From Humitalea sp038249305 (lineage in GTDB: Bacteria; Pseudomonadota; Alphaproteobacteria; Acetobacterales; Acetobacteraceae), in contig JBBRWI010000106.1 of the NCBI GenBank assembly GCA_038249305.1, forward strand, positions 1 through 13,187: DNA of 13,187 bases, given 5' to 3'. Under the pieces are notes generated by a model that saw only the letters and a program-made list of their open reading frames with translations, had not been told where the DNA came from and did no database searches. Each line of letters begins with the position of its first letter. The first letter of the stretch is position 1. The translations under genes and the position numbers were made by a program. Below are positions 6,904-13,187 of this stretch, one piece after another.

Positions 6904-7676
6904 GCCGGGTGGATCTCGGCGTGGATCAGGCCATGCACCTGGCGGAACACCCCCATGAACCCGTCGGACGTCCGGTCGCGCGGGAAAGGCAGGTCCACCG
7001 GCACCACCGCCTTCAACGTGCCGCCCGGCCCGCGGGTCATCACGCCGACGCGGGTCGCCAGCGCGCAGGCTTCCTCGATGTCATGGGTGATGAACAGCAC
7101 GGTCTTCTTCGTCTCCGCCCAGATGCGGGACAATTCGCCCTGCAGGATCGCCCGCGTCATCGCATCCAATGCGCCAAAGGGTTCGTCCATCAGCAGCATG
7201 CGCGGGTCATTGGCCAGCGCCCGGGCGATCTGGATGCGCTGCTTCATGCCGCCCGAGAGTTCGGAGGGATGCTTGCCCCCCTGCCCGCCCAGCCCGACCA
7301 TGGTCAGGTAGTGTCGCACGATCTCCCGCCGCGCCGCCCGCGACTTGCCCGCCAGTTTCGGCCCGAAGCCGATGTTCCCCTCCGCCGTCAGCCAGTCATA
7401 CAGGCTGTCGTGCCCCTGGAAGACCACGCCGCGATCCGCACCGGGCCTGGTGATCGCCTGGCCATCGACCAGGATGCGGCCGGCGGTCGGCGGTTCGAAC
7501 CCGGCCAGCATGTTCAGGATCGTGGTCTTGCCGCAGCCCGAGGTGCCGAGCAGGCAGAAGAACTCCCCCTCCTCCAGCCCCAGCGAGAAATCGGCGACCG
7601 CGGCCCAGTCGCCGCCGCGCCCGCGATAGGTTTTTGCGACGTGATCCAAGGTGACAAAGGCCATGGCGGGCAGCAT
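6900..7676 (-). CDS. NitT/TauT-type ABC transporter ATP-binding protein
   Basis: This is a 258-residue ATPase of the SsuB/TauB group. In order it shows Walker A GTSGCGKTT (44-52), the Q-loop glutamine (Q87 in VVFQGHD), signature LSGGMKQR (140-147), Walker B LLMDEP (161-166), D-loop GALD (168-171) and switch His in ITHD (H198). All catalytic motifs are intact. The Q-loop is followed by SLYDWLTAEGNIGF where relatives usually have a Pro-Trp pair, a small variation. I chose ATG 7676 because GGAGG lies seven bases upstream. A frame extension to 7718 lacks such a site, and the later ATG 7664 lies within the reading. It is the first gene of the leftward importer operon and faces the SDR gene across a short divergent region. 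Confidence 0.93.
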   Translation of the reverse strand: MLPAMAFVTLDHVAKTYRGRGGDWAAVADFSLGLEEGEFFCLLGTSGCGKTTILNMLAGFEPPTAGRILVDGQAITRPGADRGVVFQGHDSLYDWLTAEGNIGFGPKLAGKSRAARREIVRHYLTMVGLGGQGGKHPSELSGGMKQRIQIARALANDPRMLLMDEPFGALDAMTRAILQGELSRIWAETKKTVLFITHDIEEACALATRVGVMTRGPGGTLKAVVPVDLPFPRDRTSDGFMGVFRQVHGLIHAEIHPA

Positions 7677-7780
7677 GGCGGCACCTCCCCCAGCCCGCAA
7701 CGGGGGCACGGCCGGCATCGGCTTCCCGCGGCACCGGGGTTGCCGTTAGAACAGGCAGGCAAAGACAAGGGGGAAAAGCC
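7677..7780. promoter_or_regulatory. Divergent intergenic region between importer operon and SDR operon
   Basis: This 104-base region must supply leaders, and probably promoters, for both the leftward ABC operon and the rightward SDR cluster. The two Shine-Dalgarno sequences are clear: CCTCC at 7684-7688 (minus-strand GGAGG for ATG 7676) and AAGGGGG at 7767-7773 for ATG 7781. I see no -35/-10 pair or operator palindrome that I can defend. No transcription regulator gene is adjacent. Confidence 0.5.
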
Positions 7781-8692
7781 ATGATGCTCGCCGGCAAGGT
7801 TGCCATCGTCACCGGGGCCGGTGGCGGCATCGGGCGCGAGATCGCGCTGGCCATGGCGCTGGCGGGGGCCAGGGTCGTGGTCAACGACATCGGCGCGTCG
7901 CTGACCGGCGAGGGTGCGACCTCCGCCACCCCCGGCCAGCAGACGGTCGCGATGATCCAGCAGCGCGGCGGCGAGGCCGTGGCCGATACCCACAGCGTCG
8001 CCGAATGGCCGGCCGCCCAGGCCATCGTGCAGACCGCCATCGATGCCTTCGGCCGCATCGACGTGGTGGTGAACAACGCCGGCATCCTGCGCGACCAGAT
8101 TTTCCACAAGATGTCGCCGGAGGACTGGCTGGCGGTCGTCAACGTCCACCTGAACGGCGCCTTCTTCGTGTCCCGCGCCGCCGCCGAGCATTACCGGAAA
8201 CAAGGCTCCGGCGCCTATATCCACATGACCAGCACCTCCGGCCTGATCGGCAATTTCGGCCAGGCGAATTATTCCGCGGCGAAACTGGGCGTGGCGGCGC
8301 TGTCCAAATCCATCGCACTCGACATGCAGCGCTTTGGCGTAAGGTCCAACTGCATCGCGCCCTTTGCCTGGAGCCGGATGACCAGTTCAATCCCCGCCGA
8401 GACGCCCGAGCAAAAAGCCCGCGTCGCGCGGTTGCAGCAGATGACGCCGGACAAGAACGCCCCGCTGGCGGTGTTCCTCGGCTCGGATGCGGCAAAGGAC
8501 GTCACCGGCCAGATTTTTGCGGCCCGGCACAATGAACTTTTCCTGTTCAGCCAGCCGCGCCCGATCCGCTCGGTCCACAAGGACGGCGGCTGGACGCCGG
8601 AATCGGTCGCCGAGATCGCGCTGCCGGCGATGCGCGCGGGCTTCCAGCCACTCGACCGCTCCGGCGACGTATTTGCCTGGGACCCGGTGTGA
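7781..8692 (+). CDS. SDR-family dehydrogenase (MFE-2 N-domain / 3-hydroxyacyl-CoA dehydrogenase-like)
   Basis: This is a 303-residue short-chain dehydrogenase. The cofactor loop TGAGGGIG is at 11-18. Asp36 at the end of beta-2 (VVVNDIGAS) favours NAD(H). NNAG is at 98-101, the catalytic Ser is S151 in TSTSG, and YSAAK (Tyr164, Lys168) completes the active site. The VNDIG motif, the NFGQANYSAAKLG block and the roughly 100-residue C-terminal extension with HNELFLFSQPRP resemble the (3R)-hydroxyacyl-CoA dehydrogenase domain of peroxisomal multifunctional enzyme 2. The likely reaction is therefore oxidation of a hydroxyacyl-CoA or similar alcohol in the cytoplasm; the precise substrate is inferred, not seen. 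The start has AAGGGGG seven bases upstream, and ATG 7784 directly after is an alternative. Its stop overlaps the next gene's GTG start by four bases (GTGA). Confidence 0.9.
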   Translation: MMLAGKVAIVTGAGGGIGREIALAMALAGARVVVNDIGASLTGEGATSATPGQQTVAMIQQRGGEAVADTHSVAEWPAAQAIVQTAIDAFGRIDVVVNNAGILRDQIFHKMSPEDWLAVVNVHLNGAFFVSRAAAEHYRKQGSGAYIHMTSTSGLIGNFGQANYSAAKLGVAALSKSIALDMQRFGVRSNCIAPFAWSRMTSSIPAETPEQKARVARLQQMTPDKNAPLAVFLGSDAAKDVTGQIFAARHNELFLFSQPRPIRSVHKDGGWTPESVAEIALPAMRAGFQPLDRSGDVFAWDPV

Positions 8693-9504
8693 CACCCGCG
8701 GCCCTGATCGCGGCCCGTTTCGGCACGGCCCCCTTCACCCCGCCGGACATCATCCCGGCGGGGCTGGCCGCGCTGCTCGACCGGCGCGTGACGCGGCGCT
8801 TCCGGCCCGGCGCCGCGATCCCCCAACCGCTGCTGGCGACGGTATTGGCGGCGGCGCAATCGGCCCCCGCCAAATCCGACCTGCAGCAATACGCGGTGAT
8901 CGTCTGGCAGGACGCAAAGAAGATCGCCGCCATCGCGGACGCGATCGGCACCATGCCCTGGATCAAGGATGCGCCCATCCTGCTGCTGTTCTGCGGCGAT
9001 CTGCGGCGTGGGCGCCGGGCCTGCGAACTGCATGGCCGGGTGCATGCCAATGACAGCATCGACACCTTCCTCAACGCCAGCGTCGATGCGGCGCTGGCGA
9101 TGGGATTCTGCGTGATGGCGGCGGATGCGGCGGGGTTGGGCACCTGCCCCGTGTCCTACGTCCGCAACCACCTCGATCTGGTCGCGGGCCTCGCGGGGCT
9201 GCCTGAGGGCGTGTTCCCCGTGGCGGGGCTTTCGATCGGCTGGCCGGAGGCGCGCAACGAGGTGACGCCCCGCCTGCCACCCTCGGTGGTCGTGCATCGG
9301 GAGACCTATGACGACGCGGCCTTGCCCGACGCCCTCGCGGCCTATGACGCGCGGCGCCCAAGGGCGAAGCCGCGCTATCCGAATGTGCACGGCCCGGCGC
9401 CCGAGGGCTGCACCTGGAGCGAGAATGCCGCGCGGCAGCTTGCCGTCCCCGAACGCGCCAATCTGCGCGCCTGGTTGGCCAGCCGGGGCATCACCCTTGG
9501 CTGA
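8689..9504 (+). CDS. Nitroreductase-family FMN oxidoreductase
   Basis: This is a 271-residue flavin oxidoreductase resembling the NfsA/Frp group. It has an N-terminal FMN-phosphate-binding motif RRVTRRF (32-38), the SAPAKSDLQQY block (58-68) equivalent to the family's SAPTSSNLQ-type sequence, a hydrophobic interface helix with SVDAALAMGFCVMAADAAGLGTC split across 131-152, and GLSIGWP (180-186). RLPPSVVVHRETYD (195-208) follows, matching the position where these enzymes contact the flavin or NADPH. Family members reduce nitroaromatics, quinones or flavins using NAD(P)H and act as cytoplasmic dimers. The physiological substrate here is unknown. The start is GTG 8689, overlapping the SDR stop by four bases, which implies coupled translation. 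The stop is followed after seven bases by the Nudix gene. Confidence 0.9.
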   Translation: MTPAALIAARFGTAPFTPPDIIPAGLAALLDRRVTRRFRPGAAIPQPLLATVLAAAQSAPAKSDLQQYAVIVWQDAKKIAAIADAIGTMPWIKDAPILLLFCGDLRRGRRACELHGRVHANDSIDTFLNASVDAALAMGFCVMAADAAGLGTCPVSYVRNHLDLVAGLAGLPEGVFPVAGLSIGWPEARNEVTPRLPPSVVVHRETYDDAALPDALAAYDARRPRAKPRYPNVHGPAPEGCTWSENAARQLAVPERANLRAWLASRGITLG

Positions 9505-9511
9505 CGATCCG

Positions 9512-10162
9512 ATGCGCCCGACCGACTTCACCGCCGCCGGCGAGGCCAGGCCAAAGGCCGCCGTCAAACCCACGGATGCGGCGACGCTGATCCTGTGGCG
9601 CCGTACGGCGCAGGGATTCGAGGTCCTGATGGGCCACCGCGCCGCATCCCTGCGCTTCATGCCGGGGCGCCTGGTATTTCCGGGCGGCCGGGTGGACCCC
9701 GCCGACCGCACCGCCAAGGTGGCCGCCCCGCTGCCCGATTTCACCCGCGCCTGCCTGGAACGGCGTTCGACCGCGCGCGCGGCCCATGCGCTGGCGGTCG
9801 CCGCGGTGCGAGAATTGGAGGAGGAGACCGCCCTGCGTATCGGCCAGGGCGCCACCTTGCCGGATTTGTCGGGGCTGGACTACCTCTGCCGCGCCGTCAC
9901 GCCGCCGATGTCACCCGTGCGGTTCAATGCGCGCTTCCTGATGGCGCCGGCCGAACTTGCGACCGGCACGCTGCAGGGCTCGGGCGAGTTGGAAAACCTC
10001 GGCTTCTTCGATGTCGAGGACGCGCATCGGCTGAAGCTCGCCCCGATCACCGCCAAGGTGCTGGAGGAGTTTTTGACGGTGATGGCGATGTCGGAGGCGG
10101 AGCGGCACACCCGCATCCTGGTCTGGTTCCAGGGGCGGGACACGCGGCGGGCGGAGCGGTAG
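9512..10162 (+). CDS. NUDT19-like Nudix hydrolase with interrupted Nudix box
   Basis: This is a 216-residue Nudix hydrolase. The box starts with FPGGRVDPAD (56-65) and ends with RELEEETAL (100-108), giving the metal-binding glutamates E104 and E105. Some 30 residues (about 66-97) are inserted between the two halves, which canonically lie adjacent, and the usual final Gly is Ala107. The same interruption is known in NUDT19-type enzymes, which hydrolyse CoA or related diphosphates, so CoA-ester hydrolysis is a reasonable guess, supported only by the SDR neighbour. C-terminal motifs include YLCRAVTPPMSPVRFNARF (124-142). Start: ATG 9512 gives the shortest reading. TTG 9497 is in frame and would overlap the upstream stop. 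Neither has a clear Shine-Dalgarno sequence. It is the last gene of the rightward cluster. Confidence 0.85.
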   Translation: MRPTDFTAAGEARPKAAVKPTDAATLILWRRTAQGFEVLMGHRAASLRFMPGRLVFPGGRVDPADRTAKVAAPLPDFTRACLERRSTARAAHALAVAAVRELEEETALRIGQGATLPDLSGLDYLCRAVTPPMSPVRFNARFLMAPAELATGTLQGSGELENLGFFDVEDAHRLKLAPITAKVLEEFLTVMAMSEAERHTRILVWFQGRDTRRAER

Positions 10163-10187
10163 AACTCAGGCTGCGCGACCGTGTGGC

Positions 10188-10215
10188 CGATGCCGCTGAC
10201 AACTGCGTCGCATCG
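10188..10215. terminator. Weak hairpin between convergent genes
   Basis: CGATGC (10188-10193) and GCATCG (10210-10215) pair around a 16-base loop in the 84-base gap between the stops of the convergent Nudix and metallo-beta-lactamase-fold genes. There is no U-run on either strand. It is a weak candidate for a shared terminator. Confidence 0.25.
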
Positions 10216-10246
10216 CCGGCACTGCCTGGGTCGTCGAGACCTGCGA

Positions 10247-11125
10247 TCAGCGCACGAACCAGCCGATCTCGTCCAACTCGCCCACGATTTTTTCCGCCTT
10301 CAGTTTCCGCAGGTGCGCGAGCAGGCTGCGCTGGGCGCCGCGCACCAGCTTTTGGTCGATCTCGCCATACACGGCCGTCAACAGCGCCTCGATCGGAGAG
10401 ATGCCGGCCTTGGCCAGCGCCGTCATCACCATCGCCTCCCGTTCGCGGCGGTGCGCCAGGAGTGCCGTCACATAGGCCATGGGCTCGGGCAGCACCGGGC
10501 CGTGGCCCGGCAGGTACAGCCGGTCACCGCGTGCCAGAAGTTTCTGCAGGCTTGCCATGTAGTCCGCCATGTCGCCGTCGGGCGGGCTGACGACCGTGGT
10601 GCTCCAGGCCATTACGTGATCGCCCGACAGCAGGACGCCATCCGGCAGCGCGAGGCAGATGTGGTTGGCGCAATGGCCGGGCGTATGCACGGCGGTGACC
10701 GACCAGTCGCCCTCGGCCAGGGTCGCGCCATCGGCCAGCGTGATATCGGGGGTGAAGGCGTGGTCGCCGCCCTCCCCTGCCTCCTCCGCCTGGGCGGTCA
10801 GATGCGGGCCGAAGCCTGCGGTCACTGCCCCGGTCGCGGCCTGCAGCGCCGCGGCCCCCGGCGAATGGTCGCGGTGGGTGTGGGTCACGATGACGTGCGT
10901 CACGGTCTCGCCCGCCACGGCTTTCAGCAGCGCGTCCAGATGTGCGGCGTCGGCCGGGCCGGGATCGACGATGGCGACGCGGCCCTGCCCCAGGATCCAG
11001 GAATTGGTACCGCGATGGGTGAAGGGGCCGGCATTGGTGCAGATCACGCGCCGGATTCCGGGGGCCACGGCTTCGGCATCACCATGCGGCCAGGTGTCGT
11101 CGCGCAGATGGTTCAACGGTGACAT
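10247..11125 (-). CDS. LACTB2-like metallo-beta-lactamase-fold hydrolase
   Basis: This is a 292-residue protein. The metal-binding motif HTHRDH is at 82-87 within VIVTHTHRDHSPG. Further ligands are H151 in HTPGHCANH, D169 in LLSGDH and H208 in LPGHGP, so both metal sites look intact. Residues about 225-285 form a winged-helix tail (HRREREAMVMTALAKAGISP, and LLAHLRKLKAEKIV) as in the LACTB2 group. Family members act as hydrolases or endoribonucleases; the substrate here is unknown. The start ATG 11125 is supported by AGGA upstream and by overlap of one base with the stop of the preceding EamA gene (TGATG). A longer frame upstream of this ATG is the antisense-like tail of that neighbour and is not used. 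It is the last gene of the right-hand operon. Confidence 0.92.
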   Translation of the reverse strand: MSPLNHLRDDTWPHGDAEAVAPGIRRVICTNAGPFTHRGTNSWILGQGRVAIVDPGPADAAHLDALLKAVAGETVTHVIVTHTHRDHSPGAAALQAATGAVTAGFGPHLTAQAEEAGEGGDHAFTPDITLADGATLAEGDWSVTAVHTPGHCANHICLALPDGVLLSGDHVMAWSTTVVSPPDGDMADYMASLQKLLARGDRLYLPGHGPVLPEPMAYVTALLAHRREREAMVMTALAKAGISPIEALLTAVYGEIDQKLVRGAQRSLLAHLRKLKAEKIVGELDEIGWFVR

Positions 11126-12048
11126 CAGGGTCCTGTCCTCTTGCGGCGGATTTCTGCGCGAAGCATCCCAAGTCCGGCGACCACGATCAGCCCCGACCCG
11201 ATCCACGTCCACAGACCGGGGGCTTCGCCCCAAATGACCCAGCCGAACAGGGCCGCCCAGAGCAACGAGGTATAGGCGAAGGGGGCGACGGCGGAAACCT
11301 CGGTGCCGGCCCAGGCTTCGGTCAACAACACCTGGGCGACACCGCCGAGCAGGCCGCAGACCAGCAGCAACAGCACATCGGGCCATGATGGCGTGACCCA
11401 GACAAAGGGCAGCACGAGCCCGATCATGGCGCTCATGAGCAGGCTCTGCCACAGCACGATGGTCGCACTGCTTTCGGTCGCCGACAGGCTGCGCACCAGC
11501 AGTGTGGTCAGCGCCGAGAACACGCCATGCGCCAACGCCGCCGCGAAGCCGAGCGTGGTCATCGGGTCCCGCGGCGCGTCGGACCAGAACGCCCCCTGCC
11601 CCAGGGCGATGGCCATGATGCCGCAGAACCCGATGCCGACCGCCGCCCAGCGCGCGGCCCCCGGCCGCTCGCCCAGGAATGGTATGGCGAGCAGTGTGGC
11701 AAAGATCGGCGTGGTCTGCGTCAGCGCGGTCTGTTCGGTCAACGGCAGCACGGTCAGCGCGAAGAAGGAGAGGGTCATCGCCATCATGCCGGTGCAGGCC
11801 CGCGCGATGTGACCACCCAGGCGCCGCGTCCGCAGCGAGACCATGCCGCTGCGGATCGAAAAGAGCAGCACGACCGGGATCGCCAGCGTGCAGCGGAAGA
11901 ACATGATCTCAAGAAAGGGCAGCCGTTCGGCGAGGCCTTTGACGATCGCGCTCATCAGCACGAACAGCGCGCAGGCCACCATCATCAGGATGGCGCCGCG
12001 TTTGGGGTCGTGGCGAAGCGCGCGGGGTGCGTCGTGGCGGTCGGCCAT
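11125..12048 (-). CDS. EamA/DMT-superfamily transporter (first of tandem pair by position)
   Basis: This is a 307-residue, roughly ten-span inner-membrane transporter of the drug/metabolite family. Two EamA repeats are visible, about residues 18-150 and 168-298. The repeat-ending pattern FLGERPGAARWAAVGIGFCG (124-143) is typical. Both halves are present, so it can act without a partner. Substrates of this family range from amino acids and nucleosides to toxic compounds, and export is the commonest role; none can be assigned here. The start ATG 12048 overlaps the preceding EamA stop by one base (TGATG), with a G-run four to five bases upstream. The stop overlaps the MBL-fold gene by one base. 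Unequal divergence from the neighbour suggests an old gene duplication. Confidence 0.9.
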   Translation of the reverse strand: MADRHDAPRALRHDPKRGAILMMVACALFVLMSAIVKGLAERLPFLEIMFFRCTLAIPVVLLFSIRSGMVSLRTRRLGGHIARACTGMMAMTLSFFALTVLPLTEQTALTQTTPIFATLLAIPFLGERPGAARWAAVGIGFCGIMAIALGQGAFWSDAPRDPMTTLGFAAALAHGVFSALTTLLVRSLSATESSATIVLWQSLLMSAMIGLVLPFVWVTPSWPDVLLLLVCGLLGGVAQVLLTEAWAGTEVSAVAPFAYTSLLWAALFGWVIWGEAPGLWTWIGSGLIVVAGLGMLRAEIRRKRTGP

Positions 12049-12986
12049 CAGACCCCCCGAAGCTGCCGCGCGCGCAGCTGTTCCCGATGCAGGTTGTACA
12101 GCCCCGCGGCGATCACGATGGCCGCCCCCACCAAGGTCGCCCAGGCCGGCACCTCATGCCAGATAACAAACCCCAGGACACCGCCCCAGACCAGCGTGGT
12201 GTATTCATAGGGCGCCAAAGTGCCGACCGGCGCCAAGGAATACGCCCGGGCAAACAACGTATGCGCGAGCCCATTGCCGATGCCGAGGAACACCAGCACC
12301 GCGACCACCGGCCAATCGGGCAGCAGCGCCCCCGATACCGATGGGGCGGGAAACACCGGCAGCAGCAGCAACCCCACCGGGACATGCGCTGCCAACAGCC
12401 AGAAGGCGATGGTTTCAGGCGCATCCGTGCGGGCCAGTTGGCGGGTCCAGATGCGGGTCAGCGCCAGGGCGGCGACCCCCGCGGCCAGCATCCCCGCCTC
12501 CCACCGCCACAAATCCCCACCCGGGCGCAGCATCACCAGCACGCCGCAAAAGCCGACCAGCGTGGACAGGGTGCGCCGCCAGCCGAACCGCTCGCCCAGC
12601 AGCGGCACCGCGAGCAGCGTCATCAACAGCGGCGCGACGGCGACCACGGCATAGGAATCCGCCAGCGGCAGCCCGGCCATCCAGGCCCCGTAGAAGGCCA
12701 GCGTGACAGCGGTGTGCAGCAGGCTCCGCGCGGAAACCAGGCGCCGATTGCGCGGCACCAGGTTGCGGAAGCGGGCGATGACGGCGACGGCCAGCCCGCC
12801 GACCGCGCCGCGCCAGATCATCGCGGCGGCAATCCCGACCTCCGGCAGAGCCCATTTTACCGCCGCATCGGCACAGGCGATCAGCGCGAACCCCGCGACG
12901 ATCAGGCCGATGCCGCGGATCCGGTCGTCGGCGACCGGCACGAAGGCCGGCCGGACCGCGGCGGCAGGTTGTCGGCCGTCGCTCAC
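12048..12986 (-). CDS. EamA/DMT-superfamily transporter (second of tandem pair by position)
   Basis: This is a 312-residue transporter with the same two-repeat, ten-span architecture as its neighbour. Repeat 1 covers about residues 26-155, with LLGERFGWRRTLSTLVGFCG at 129-148. Repeat 2 covers about 165-300, with VGTLAPYEYTTLVWGGVLGF in the second repeat. It is preceded by a soluble N-terminal tail of about 25 residues. It starts at GTG 12986, which overlaps the stop of the upstream MaoC-like gene by four bases (GTGA). Its stop overlaps the next start by one base. The tight packing says the three to four proteins are made together. Substrate unknown. Both paralogues carry GFCG at the end of repeat 1, supporting shared ancestry. 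Confidence 0.9.
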   Translation of the reverse strand: MSDGRQPAAAVRPAFVPVADDRIRGIGLIVAGFALIACADAAVKWALPEVGIAAAMIWRGAVGGLAVAVIARFRNLVPRNRRLVSARSLLHTAVTLAFYGAWMAGLPLADSYAVVAVAPLLMTLLAVPLLGERFGWRRTLSTLVGFCGVLVMLRPGGDLWRWEAGMLAAGVAALALTRIWTRQLARTDAPETIAFWLLAAHVPVGLLLLPVFPAPSVSGALLPDWPVVAVLVFLGIGNGLAHTLFARAYSLAPVGTLAPYEYTTLVWGGVLGFVIWHEVPAWATLVGAAIVIAAGLYNLHREQLRARQLRGV

Positions 12987-13187
12987 GCCATCGTCGCTTC
13001 GGCCGACTGGCAGGTGCAGCCCTGATCGTCCCTTGTTTCCAGCCGAATCCTGTCGCCATCGCGTGCGCCAAGAAGGGTCAGTGGCCGGTCGCCGATCGAC
13101 GGGCGCTTGCCGCGATAGGCAAAGTGCCGCAGCCGCGCGCCATCCCCCGCGATCCGCAGGGCGTGGGCGGCGAGCCAGGTCGCCTGC
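12983..13187 (-). CDS. C-terminal end of a MaoC/HTD2-like acyl dehydratase (partial)
   Basis: The last 67 codons of a minus-strand gene enter from the right edge and end at TGA 12983-12985. The visible tail includes LRHFAYRGKRPSIGDRPLTL and ARDGDRIRLETRDDQG. This pattern, FxYRG..P...D.P.TL then DGD.v.L, resembles the C-terminal end of hot-dog acyl dehydratases of the FAS1-like/HTD2 (mesaconyl-CoA hydratase) group. The catalytic Asp-His part would lie outside the window, so the call rests on a short tail and is an inference. The stop overlaps the GTG start of the first EamA gene by four bases, making this the upstream member of the right-hand operon in view. Confidence 0.6.
   Translation of the reverse strand, partial: QATWLAAHALRIAGDGARLRHFAYRGKRPSIGDRPLTLLGARDGDRIRLETRDDQGCTCQSAEATMA

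Noticed and set aside
6909..7784. Plus-strand frame of 291 codons
   Set aside because: Antisense to the ABC ATPase with complete Walker motifs.
8269..9855. Minus-strand frame of 528 codons
   Set aside because: Longest open frame in the window but antisense to the SDR, nitroreductase and Nudix genes, all with intact catalytic motifs. It is a GC-bias artefact.
10181..11122. Plus-strand frame of 313 codons
   Set aside because: Antisense to the MBL-fold gene with intact metal ligands.
12027..13025. Plus-strand frame of 332 codons
   Set aside because: Antisense to the EamA gene; Arg/Gln/Pro-rich without motifs.
1..13187. CRISPR array, tRNA, rRNA, transposase or integrase
   Set aside because: No regularly spaced direct repeats, cloverleaf-like sequence, rRNA blocks or mobile-element protein motifs were seen when reading both strands.

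Overview
The window is about 70 % GC through most of its length. It reads as chromosomal DNA of a high-GC alphaproteobacterium, probably an Acetobacteraceae or other Rhodospirillales member of the Roseomonas type. That placement is an inference from codon use and gene families, since no rRNA or other marker gene is present. The exception is the left edge. The first 397 bases are about 49 % GC by hand count and hold the 5' part of a minus-strand gene of different base composition, which suggests the border of acquired DNA.

Layout, left to right. 1-397 (-): truncated unknown gene with a cysteine-containing motif that could be a thiol-protease-type nucleophile. 398-708: no gene; two long imperfect palindromes with shared ends and one GC-rich hairpin. 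709-2582 (-): three hypothetical membrane proteins. 2643-2803 (-): a start-less remnant resembling the C-terminus of the neighbouring nfeD. 2839-4310 (-): a paraslipin (SPFH) gene overlapping a short nfeD gene, a standard membrane-organisation pair. 4378-5179 (-): a decayed cyclopropane-fatty-acyl-phospholipid synthase gene with a nonsense codon, two frame changes and internal deletion. 5176-7676 (-): a complete NitT/TauT-type ABC importer in the order ATPase, permease, binding protein.

A short divergent region (7677-7780) separates this leftward block from a rightward cluster: an SDR dehydrogenase of the MFE-2 N-domain type, a nitroreductase-family flavoprotein and a NUDT19-like Nudix hydrolase (7781-10162), tightly packed. 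Converging on it from the right is a translationally coupled minus-strand operon, in transcription order: the C-terminal end of a MaoC/HTD2-like acyl dehydratase running off the window, two tandem EamA transporters, and a LACTB2-like metallo-beta-lactamase-fold hydrolase (13187-10247).

Most of the window is ordinary accessory metabolism and transport. No CRISPR, tRNA, rRNA, transposase or complete defence system is visible. The points worth a second look are the compositionally foreign truncated gene, the alternating palindromes beside it, the decayed cfa gene whose reading frame once overlapped the importer, and the nfeD-tail remnant. I do not see a convincing new multi-gene system.
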